From an uncultured Bacteroidota bacterium (GTDB lineage: Bacteria > Bacteroidota > Bacteroidia > Chitinophagales > Chitinophagaceae): a stretch of DNA of 12,740 nucleotides. The notes under the pieces are model-generated. The model made no database searches. It had not been told where the DNA came from and saw only the letters and a list, made by a program, of their open reading frames with translations. The translations under genes were made by a program, and so were the position numbers. Every line of letters starts with the position of its first letter. The first letter of the stretch is position 1. The DNA lies in the NCBI GenBank assembly GCA_903847655.1, contig CAINEG010000019.1:1-12740 (forward strand), read 5' to 3'. Positions 7,946 through 12,740 of this stretch are shown in pieces.

Positions 7946-7953
7946 TAACTTTG
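7946..7953 (+). promoter_or_regulatory. -7 promoter element of lipB, 4 bases from the ATG
   Basis: TAACTTTG is an exact TAnnTTTG match, followed by CTTC and then the lipB ATG at 7958. The geometry mirrors that of rluD on the other strand. A -33 region for this promoter would overlap the rluD -7 element; no clear TTTG is present there. Confidence 0.5.
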
Positions 7954-7957
7954 CTTC

Positions 7958-8671
7958 ATGCGTCAAAAAGTGTTATTTGAAGATTTAGGTATTCGTTCCT
8001 ATCAACCTACCTGGGAATACCAGGAGGCCTTGCTCTTAAAAAATACACAAATCAAATGGGCGGCTAGGCAGAAGGAGGAGGTAATGGCCGAAACTATCAC
8101 AGAAAATAGATTCTTGATAGTAGAACATCCTGCTGTGTTTACCTTGGGTAAAAGTGGCAAAAGGGAGCATGTATTGGTTTCGGAGGAACATTTAGCAAAA
8201 TTAGGCATTGAGTTTTTTCATATCAATAGAGGAGGAGATGTCACCTACCATGGCTTGCAACAAGTGGTGGGCTATCCTATTTTAGATTTAGACAAATTCA
8301 AAACCGATTTGGGTTGGTATTTGAGAAGCTTGGAACAGGTCATTATCAATGTAATAGAAGAATATGGCTTGAAAGGGGAAAGAAGTGCAGGAGAAACTGG
8401 GGTGTGGTTGCAACCGGATGATCCTTTTATGGCCAGAAAAATTTGTGCCATGGGAATTAAATGTAGTAGATGGATTACGATGCATGGCTTTGCATTGAAT
8501 GTCAATACCGATTTGTCTCATTTTGAATTGATTGTACCTTGCGGCATTCAAGGCAAAACAGTTACTTCTCTAGAAAAAGAGTTAGGTCGAAAACTAGATT
8601 ATGAAGAAGTGAAAGAAAAAATTAAGAAACATTTTGCCCTGGTATTTGATTGCGATTTGGTCAATGCCTAG
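7958..8671 (+). CDS. lipB: Octanoyl-[acyl-carrier-protein]:protein N-octanoyltransferase LipB
   Basis: LipB transfers octanoate from octanoyl-ACP to the lipoyl domains of 2-oxoacid dehydrogenases and GcvH, the first step of lipoate synthesis; LipA then inserts sulfur. The 237-residue protein shows the family blocks in order: EHPAVFTLGKSG (56-67), NRGGDVTYHG (90-99), RKICAMGIK (160-168), HGFALNVN (176-183) and VPCGI (193-197). Lys161 and Cys195 form the catalytic dyad. The usual TYHGPGQ reads TYHGLQQ here, with Pro-Gly replaced by Leu-Gln at 100-101; the rest of the active site is intact, so the enzyme is probably functional. The start is the ATG 4 bases after a -7 element, with no Shine-Dalgarno site. 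lipA is not in the window. Confidence 0.93.
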   Translation: MRQKVLFEDLGIRSYQPTWEYQEALLLKNTQIKWAARQKEEVMAETITENRFLIVEHPAVFTLGKSGKREHVLVSEEHLAKLGIEFFHINRGGDVTYHGLQQVVGYPILDLDKFKTDLGWYLRSLEQVIINVIEEYGLKGERSAGETGVWLQPDDPFMARKICAMGIKCSRWITMHGFALNVNTDLSHFELIVPCGIQGKTVTSLEKELGRKLDYEEVKEKIKKHFALVFDCDLVNA

Positions 8672-8696
8672 AATGAGCTAGCAGAAATTTTTCCTT

Positions 8697-9581
8697 TTAA
8701 AAAAGTAAAGTATTTTTTGGCAAGGATCTATTCCCTTGCAAGCCTCCACTATGTATAATGAGTATCTTGCTATTGGTTTTAAAATAATTGTCTTGGATTA
8801 AAGCTTTTACTGCAAAAAGTAGTTTGCCAGTATAAACAATATCGGTAGGTATTTTTTCGAGGGTCCACAAATTATTCATGAATTGAATTAAAGCAGGATT
8901 GATTTTCGCATAACCTCCTTGATGAAATTGATGGAGCAGTTTCCAATCTACATGCTTATTAAGTACCAATGCATTTATCTCCGCTTCTAAACTTGTTTCA
9001 TTTTTTAATACAGGGATACCAATAATTTTTTGATGGGGCTTTGTAGCATTGATGATGCCTGCCAGCATAGTGCCAGTACCTACTGCTGCAATGATGTAAT
9101 CAAATTCACTTGTTTGATTGGTAAGCATTGTTGCTGCACCTTTAGCACCTAATCTTCCATAGCCTCCTTCGTCTATAAAATAAATGGAAGTACTGGCAGC
9201 TTGTTTATTTTTTTCAATCAATTCATTTTTGATGGATTGGAAATCGGTTCTACCAATAAATTCCAACTGCATGCCATAAGCAATGGCTTCCGCTAAACTA
9301 GGTGTAATTGGCTCGCTTTTATTGGCCCTTACATAACCAATACTTCCCAGCTTATTTTGTTTTGCTGCATAAGCCATGGCCACCAAATGATTGGAATAAG
9401 GCCCTCCAAAACTGGCGATGGAACTGGCTTTCTTGTCGATGGCTTCCTGAATATAAAATCTAAGTTTATACCATTTATTGCCACTTACAATGGGATGTAA
9501 TTGATCTAATCTAAGCAGACTTATCGGGTATTGTGTACTACTATAAGTAGGTAAGAATTGAAGAATAGGATTTGGAGTCAA
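8697..9581 (-). CDS. PLP-dependent enzyme of the ACC deaminase / D-cysteine desulfhydrase family
   Basis: This 294-residue fold-type II PLP enzyme would catalyse beta-elimination or deamination of a small amino acid; D-cysteine and 1-aminocyclopropane-1-carboxylate are the known substrates of the family. The N-terminal SGNKWYKLR (33-41) contains the probable Schiff-base Lys36. FGGPYSNH (58-65) corresponds to the substrate-binding Ser-Asn-(Gln/His) loop. GTGTMLAG (168-175) is the PLP-phosphate loop. HSGGLQG (277-283) is the conserved C-terminal glycine motif. It is somewhat shorter than characterised members, which are usually about 330 residues. The only start in frame before the conserved region is TTG at 9581-9579, with a stop six codons upstream. 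Exact substrate cannot be read from sequence. It is divergent from the nucleotidyltransferase gene; no operon partner is seen. Confidence 0.82.
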   Translation of the reverse strand: MTPNPILQFLPTYSSTQYPISLLRLDQLHPIVSGNKWYKLRFYIQEAIDKKASSIASFGGPYSNHLVAMAYAAKQNKLGSIGYVRANKSEPITPSLAEAIAYGMQLEFIGRTDFQSIKNELIEKNKQAASTSIYFIDEGGYGRLGAKGAATMLTNQTSEFDYIIAAVGTGTMLAGIINATKPHQKIIGIPVLKNETSLEAEINALVLNKHVDWKLLHQFHQGGYAKINPALIQFMNNLWTLEKIPTDIVYTGKLLFAVKALIQDNYFKTNSKILIIHSGGLQGNRSLPKNTLLF

Positions 9582-9667
9582 TGTTTTTCTATTTAATCAA
9601 AATGGGCTAATTTTACACGATGTATTTATTATCTAGCAGGGTAAAAATACCAATTTAATACAATGTA

Positions 9668-9675
9668 AAGCTTTG
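9668..9675 (+). promoter_or_regulatory. Weak -7-like element before the nucleotidyltransferase gene
   Basis: AAGCTTTG matches TAnnTTTG except for the first T. It ends 7 bases before the ATG at 9683. The rest of the 9582-9682 divergent gap is AT-rich, with no clear minus-strand -7 element for the TTG-started PLP gene; the best minus-strand candidate there, near 9605-9598, lacks the TA. Confidence 0.28.
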
Positions 9676-9682
9676 AAATAAT

Positions 9683-10585
9683 ATGGCACCTACTTTAGTG
9701 ATTTTAGCAGCAGGCATGGCAAGTAGATATGGAAGTATGAAACAAACAGAAGGTTTTGGTCCTTCGGGAGAGACCATAATGGAGTATTCTATTTATGATG
9801 CCATACGAGCAGGCTTTGGTAAAGTGGTGTTTATTATTAGGGAAGATTTTGCGGAAGCTTTCAAAAAAGCAATTGAACCTAAATTGGCTGGAAAAATAAA
9901 AACAGCCTATGTCTATCAATCTTTAGATAAATATACAGAAGGATTTAACCTGCCCGTAGATCGCGTAAAGCCTTGGGGTACGGCGCATGCCTTATTGTGT
10001 TGTAAGGAGGAAGTAAAAGAAGTTTTTGCTGTGATTAATGCAGATGATTATTATGGCAATGAGGCCTTTGTACAAGCCTATGATTTTTTAACGAAGGACT
10101 GCAATGAATCTACCAATTGTATTCTAGGCTATGAATTGGCCAATACCTTAAGTGAGAATGGAACGGTAAGTAGGGGAGTTTGTTCCATCGATGAAAAAGG
10201 CTATTTGACTTCTATCCATGAGCGTACTAAAATTTACCGGAAGGAAAATGGTCAAATTGTATTTGAAGAAAACGAAATAGAGACCGCTTTAGAAGAAAAA
10301 ACAAGAGTGAGTATGAATTTCATGTGTTTTGCCCCCGGATTTATCGATTTGTGTGCCAAAGAGTTTGACTTATTTTTAAAAGAGAAAGGGCAGGAATTAA
10401 AATCTGAATATTATATTCCTTATGTAGCAGGAAGATTTAAAGAATTAGGCATGGGTCAAGTGAAAGTAATACCAACCAATGCAAAATGGTTTGGGGTTAC
10501 TTATAAAGAAGATGCCCCAGGTGTAAAAGCAAGTATTGATGCACTAGTGGATAGTCAACTGTATCCTACCAATCTTTGGAAATAA
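9683..10585 (+). CDS. Sugar-phosphate nucleotidyltransferase-like protein (NTP_transferase family)
   Basis: This 300-residue protein has a nucleotidyltransferase (Rossmann-like) fold. The N-terminal loop LAAGMASRYGSMK (8-20) is the nucleotide-binding signature, a variant of the GxGTRxxPxTK motif with Lys20 as the probable phosphate contact. KPWGTAHALL (96-105) resembles the base/sugar-binding PxGTAxAL segment. NADDYYG (119-125) supplies the metal-binding aspartate. The central region and C-terminal half (residues 130-300) resemble sugar-nucleotide pyrophosphorylases in pattern, but there is no left-handed beta-helix acyltransferase domain. Similar stand-alone proteins beginning with AAGMGSRYGGLKQ occur in Bacteroidota and Firmicutes without an assigned pathway. 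It probably activates a sugar phosphate or phospho-alcohol with an NTP; the substrate is unknown. No sugar-modifying genes are adjacent, so context does not help. Confidence 0.8.
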   Translation: MAPTLVILAAGMASRYGSMKQTEGFGPSGETIMEYSIYDAIRAGFGKVVFIIREDFAEAFKKAIEPKLAGKIKTAYVYQSLDKYTEGFNLPVDRVKPWGTAHALLCCKEEVKEVFAVINADDYYGNEAFVQAYDFLTKDCNESTNCILGYELANTLSENGTVSRGVCSIDEKGYLTSIHERTKIYRKENGQIVFEENEIETALEEKTRVSMNFMCFAPGFIDLCAKEFDLFLKEKGQELKSEYYIPYVAGRFKELGMGQVKVIPTNAKWFGVTYKEDAPGVKASIDALVDSQLYPTNLWK

Positions 10586-10597
10586 CTTAGTGGCTAA

Positions 10598-11707
10598 TTA
10601 GTTGTAAGAACGTACGCTGAAAATATAATTCTTCAAATTGCTAATTTGTTCTTTTCTATTGGCAGCATTGCGCTGAGCTCCTTTAGAAATTTTTAATTTA
10701 ATCTCCGCATTGTCGTCATTTTCTTTAGCATTATCAATCAACTCAATGATCTTGTTTGATTTAATAGCGAAGGCAACCCCTTCTGCCAATTTTTGTCTAG
10801 TGCTAATGATGCCAATCAATTCGCCTTTGTCATTGAATATAGGGGCTCCTGAATAACCAGGGTTGGCACTTATCTGAACTTGAAAAGAACTACTGTCACC
10901 TTCGTAACCAGTTTGGGCACTTAAATAGCCCTTACCATAAACGATGTCATTGTCATTTCTTGGATAACCTAAAGTGAAAATTTCTTCCCCTAAATCGCTC
11001 ATTTTTTTACGAATACTAAAAGGTATAGATTTGGGTTCAATAAAATCTTTGTCTTCAATTTTTAGCAAAGCAAGGTCAAGTGCCTTATCTGCATATATGA
11101 TATTTGCCTGCAATTCTTGCCCTCTATGATTAATTACTATGGCACCATTCCCTACAAGTACATGTGCATTGGTAATGATGTATCCTTTGGTATTCACTAA
11201 AAATCCTGAACCACCACTGATTAGTTTTGCATTTTCTGGTACTTTGGATTTTACTTCATTCAATAAATGTCCTTGCACCTGCTGATTTTTCTTAATGACT
11301 TCGATGGCCTTGCTTAATTGCAACAATTGATTGCCATTTAAACTTGGCGAAAAATACATCATCAAAGCAGAAGTAGTTAAAGCGATGAAGCCACCCACTG
11401 ATGCAGCAATGGCCGCTACTTTTTTATATTTGTTCCAAAGCTGGATGACCCTAGTTTTGGTAGAAGTATTTTCATCGGCCCATTCACCAGCTGCCAATAA
11501 TTGTTCAAAAGTTTTTTCAGTGAGGTGGGTAAAATTGCGTCTGCCGGCATAGATATCCATATGTTGTAAAAACATGCTATGCTCTACCACCATTTGATCA
11601 ATCTCGGGTGTATTTTTCCTCAGGGTGTCAAATAATTCAACCTCTTGAGCAGACATGGCGCCTGTCAAATATTTTTCGATCGTTTCTATTAATGTTCTGT
11701 CTTCCAT
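10598..11707 (-). CDS. Single-pass membrane protein: anti-sigma-like N-terminus fused to a periplasmic trypsin-like serine protease
   Basis: The protein has 369 residues. Residues 1-90 are cytoplasmic and helical, and IEKYLTGAMSAQEVELF resembles the N-terminus of Bacteroidota FecR-type anti-sigma factors. The protein has no cysteine, so this is not a zinc ZAS domain. A transmembrane helix lies at about 97-119, preceded by basic residues (N-terminus inside). A Gln/Lys-rich, probably coiled-coil stretch covers 126-156. A trypsin/HtrA-like domain follows at about 164-325, with His182 in ITNAHVL, Asp211 in ALDLALLKI and Ser286 in NPGYSGAP as the catalytic triad. There is no PDZ domain, and the tail (326-369) is charged. 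The ATG at 11707 was preferred to a TTG two codons upstream. It lies 24 bases after the sigma factor gene, so the two are almost certainly co-transcribed. The protease assignment is solid; the anti-sigma role is inferred from the N-terminus, topology and operon. Confidence 0.85.
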   Translation of the reverse strand: MEDRTLIETIEKYLTGAMSAQEVELFDTLRKNTPEIDQMVVEHSMFLQHMDIYAGRRNFTHLTEKTFEQLLAAGEWADENTSTKTRVIQLWNKYKKVAAIAASVGGFIALTTSALMMYFSPSLNGNQLLQLSKAIEVIKKNQQVQGHLLNEVKSKVPENAKLISGGSGFLVNTKGYIITNAHVLVGNGAIVINHRGQELQANIIYADKALDLALLKIEDKDFIEPKSIPFSIRKKMSDLGEEIFTLGYPRNDNDIVYGKGYLSAQTGYEGDSSSFQVQISANPGYSGAPIFNDKGELIGIISTRQKLAEGVAFAIKSNKIIELIDNAKENDDNAEIKLKISKGAQRNAANRKEQISNLKNYIFSVRSYN

Positions 11708-11731
11708 AATCAATTCTTTCTTCAGTTTTTC

Positions 11732-12298
11732 TTAATCTCCAATATTGTACTGTGCAAAAAATAATTTTTTCAAGCGCAGCAAACATTTATATTTTTGATT
11801 CTTTGCATTATCGGCATTCGTGTATCCAAAATCTGCTGCCAATTCCTGCATTCCTTTTTTATTGATATAGTAGCCTTCTAATAAGCTTTTACAAGGTTCT
11901 CCTAAACTATTCAAAGCGCGATCCATGATAGCAAAAGACGCATCTTTTTTCTCTAGATCCTTCAAATCGTCTTCAACGGAAATGCTATCTTCCTGAACGC
12001 TCAAAGGACTGCTGTATTTCCCCATTTGGTGCAAGCGTTTTAGCCAAACATGCTTACAAATAGAAAAAAGATAGGTTTTAATTTGACAGGTAAGCACAAA
12101 TGATTCGGTTTGAACCTTCTCGTATAGTGCAATCATCCCTTCCTGAAAAACATCCCTAGCGTCATCAAAAGAGCCATTGTTATTTAAAACAAAGTGCTGA
12201 ATCATATTAAAATGACTCTTATATAGGGCTTCCACCACTTTGGAGTCATTATTGGCTAATCCCTTTAATAGGGCTTGTTCATTTGATTCAGCTTTCAA
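11732..12298 (-). CDS. ECF-type sigma-70 family RNA polymerase sigma factor
   Basis: This 188-residue alternative sigma factor has only regions 2 and 4. Region 2 covers about residues 20-93, including the core-binding DDARDVFQEGMIALYEKV (45-62) and the promoter -10-reading helix ICKHVWLKRL (80-89). An acidic linker (100-120, VEDDLKDLEKKD) follows. Region 4 covers about 125-182, with helix-turn-helix around MQELAADFGYTNADNAKNQKYKCL (150-173). The length is normal for ECF factors. The start is TTG at 12298-12296; a stop lies six codons upstream in frame, and the first internal ATG would remove part of region 2.1. The next gene encodes a membrane protein with an anti-sigma-like N-terminus, the usual arrangement for ECF regulation by sequestration. 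The target promoters are unknown. A -7 element lies 21 bases upstream, so basal expression by the primary sigma factor is likely. Confidence 0.88.
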   Translation of the reverse strand: MKAESNEQALLKGLANNDSKVVEALYKSHFNMIQHFVLNNNGSFDDARDVFQEGMIALYEKVQTESFVLTCQIKTYLFSICKHVWLKRLHQMGKYSSPLSVQEDSISVEDDLKDLEKKDASFAIMDRALNSLGEPCKSLLEGYYINKKGMQELAADFGYTNADNAKNQKYKCLLRLKKLFFAQYNIGD

Positions 12299-12319
12299 GA
12301 GATTAATACTTATTTAGGG

Positions 12320-12327
12320 CAAAAGTA
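12320..12327 (-). promoter_or_regulatory. -7 promoter element of the sigma factor/protease operon
   Basis: The minus-strand reading is TACTTTTG, an exact TAnnTTTG match. It ends 21 bases before the TTG start at 12298, giving a leader of about 17 bases. No TTTG is found 19-20 bases further upstream. Confidence 0.4.
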
Positions 12328-12370
12328 ACCCAAAATAGGGTCTTTTTTAATTTTTTAAGTGCAAGGGGGT

Positions 12371-12378
12371 TACCTTTT
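12371..12378 (+). promoter_or_regulatory. Possible -7 element and A/T-rich leader of the small lipoprotein gene
   Basis: TACCTTTT matches TAnnTTTG except for the final G. It would give a leader of about 45 bases ending in a TTAA-repeat and A-rich stretch (12401-12426), with no Shine-Dalgarno site. A/T-rich leaders of this sort are common before strongly expressed Bacteroidota genes. It could alternatively be read by the divergently encoded ECF factor, which cannot be judged from one site. Confidence 0.25.
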
Positions 12379-12426
12379 TAAGCTTTATGTATTAAGAGTA
12401 TAATTAATTAATTAAAACAAATCCAA

Positions 12427-12591
12427 ATGAAAAAAGTAATCGCAATTTTCGCTATCGCTGCATTAGCTGCCTGCGGTGGTGCTTCAACTGAAGCTAAAAC
12501 TGATACTGCTGTTGCAACTGTTGATACAGCTGCTGCTGCAACTGTTGACACTGCTGCTGCAACAGTTGATACTGCTGCTAAAGCAAAATAA
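12427..12591 (+). CDS. Small Thr/Ala-rich repetitive lipoprotein, function unknown
   Basis: This 54-residue protein is not one I recognise as a named family. It starts with a lipoprotein signal peptide: Lys2-Lys3, a hydrophobic stretch VIAIFAIAALA, and lipobox LAAC with the lipidated Cys16. The mature part is only 39 residues. It is low in complexity and consists of three near-perfect copies of TVDTAAA (31-37, 39-45, 46-52), with a degenerate TDTAVA before them. It has no other cysteine, no aromatic residue in the mature part and no known domain. The signal peptide, narrow codon choice (GCT, ACT, GTT) and strong downstream terminator indicate a genuine and probably well expressed gene. Gly17-Gly18 after the Cys, with no acidic residues immediately following, gives no clear surface-export signal. 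It is divergent from the sigma factor operon. Confidence 0.82.
   Translation: MKKVIAIFAIAALAACGGASTEAKTDTAVATVDTAAAATVDTAAATVDTAAKAK
12517..12582 (+). repeat. Coding tandem repeat of about 21 bp in the lipoprotein gene
   Basis: Three in-frame units of 24, 21 and 21 bp encode TVDTAAAA, TVDTAAA and TVDTAAK. The units differ at synonymous third positions (GAT/GAC, ACT/ACA, GCT/GCA), so the copies are not freshly duplicated and the peptide repeat appears to be kept by selection. The first unit is one alanine codon longer, consistent with slippage in the GCT run. Confidence 0.8.
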
Positions 12592-12647
12592 ATAATTAAT
12601 TGTTGGCCAGCTGATCCTTCAAGCTTTCAATTGGCAAGCAATCGTTT

Positions 12648-12680
12648 AACCGCCGCGAATCATCGTGGCGGTTTTTTTTT
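12648..12680 (+). terminator. Strong intrinsic terminator after the small lipoprotein gene
   Basis: AACCGCC (12648-12654) pairs with GGCGGTT (12667-12673). The stem continues inward as GCGA against TCGT with one G-T wobble, leaving the four-base loop ATCA at 12659-12662. A run of nine T (12672-12680) follows. It lies 56 bases after the lipoprotein stop codon; nothing else is recognisable in that 3' stretch. Confidence 0.93.
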
Positions 12681-12740
12681 GGAATAGCAGAAATCCCCCA
12701 AAAGCGAATATTTGTTAGTTTTTAGACCTAAAAATGGAAA

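Noticed and set aside
3685..9581. A sulfur-metabolism cluster (MtaB, cysteine desulfurase, LipB, D-cysteine desulfhydrase-like enzyme)
   Set aside because: The genes sit in separate transcription units on both strands with unrelated genes between them, so the theme is probably coincidence.
11708..11713. TTG start two codons upstream of the protease-fusion ATG
   Set aside because: The ATG at 11707 gives the usual short N-terminus (MEDRTLIETIEKYL) and is the more common start codon.
12399..12404. TATAAT hexamer upstream of the small lipoprotein gene as a sigma-70 -10 box
   Set aside because: Bacteroidota primary sigma factors read TAnnTTTG rather than TATAAT, no TTGACA lies upstream, and the region is a simple TTAA-rich stretch.
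12734..12740. Possible ATG of a further plus-strand gene at the window edge
   Set aside because: Only two codons are visible; a TAGTTTTT near 12716 is a weak -7 candidate, but this is not enough to call a gene.
1..12740. tRNA, rRNA, CRISPR, transposon or phage signatures
   Set aside because: No cloverleaf-like sequence, spaced direct repeats, transposase motifs or terminal inverted repeats were found on reading both strands.

Overview
The window is an AT-rich, densely packed piece of chromosome from a member of the Bacteroidota, most likely a Chitinophagales/Chitinophagaceae-type bacterium. The evidence is a large DUF2723 (GT117-type) membrane protein, an ECF sigma factor paired with a membrane protein that has a FecR-like N-terminus, no Shine-Dalgarno sites before most genes, and Bacteroidota -7 promoter elements (TAnnTTTG) just upstream of most transcription units. 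I see no tRNA, rRNA, CRISPR array, insertion sequence or prophage gene. No gene-free gap exceeds about 130 bp.

Layout. Positions 1-452 (minus) hold the N-terminal third of the tRNA methylthiotransferase MtaB, cut by the window edge. Divergent from it, 572-3625 (plus) encodes a 1017-residue DUF2723 polytopic protein that ends at a strong hairpin terminator. Converging on that terminator is a two-gene minus-strand operon: a GlmM-like phosphohexomutase (4822-6204), then an IscS/NifS-type cysteine desulfurase (3685-4812). Divergent from the mutase is a small PAP2-family phosphatase (6278-6865), which converges with an RluD-type pseudouridine synthase (6867-7913, minus) leaving one base between them. 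The synthase is divergent from lipB (7958-8671, plus). A PLP-dependent ACC-deaminase/D-cysteine-desulfhydrase-family gene (8697-9581, minus) is divergent from a sugar-phosphate nucleotidyltransferase-like gene (9683-10585, plus).

The right-hand end carries the most distinctive locus. It is a minus-strand operon of an ECF-type sigma factor (11732-12298) followed by a single-pass membrane protein (10598-11707). That protein joins an anti-sigma-like cytoplasmic N-terminus to a periplasmic trypsin-like protease domain. Divergent from the operon is a 54-residue repetitive Thr/Ala-rich lipoprotein (12427-12591) with a near-perfect intrinsic terminator.

Most genes are conserved housekeeping functions: tRNA and rRNA modification, lipoate attachment, amino-sugar supply for the envelope and sulfur mobilisation. 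Two features deserve follow-up. One is the sigma factor/protease-fused anti-sigma candidate and its lipoprotein neighbour. The other is the repeated placement of a -7 element 4-6 bases before the start codon, which implies leaderless or nearly leaderless mRNAs.
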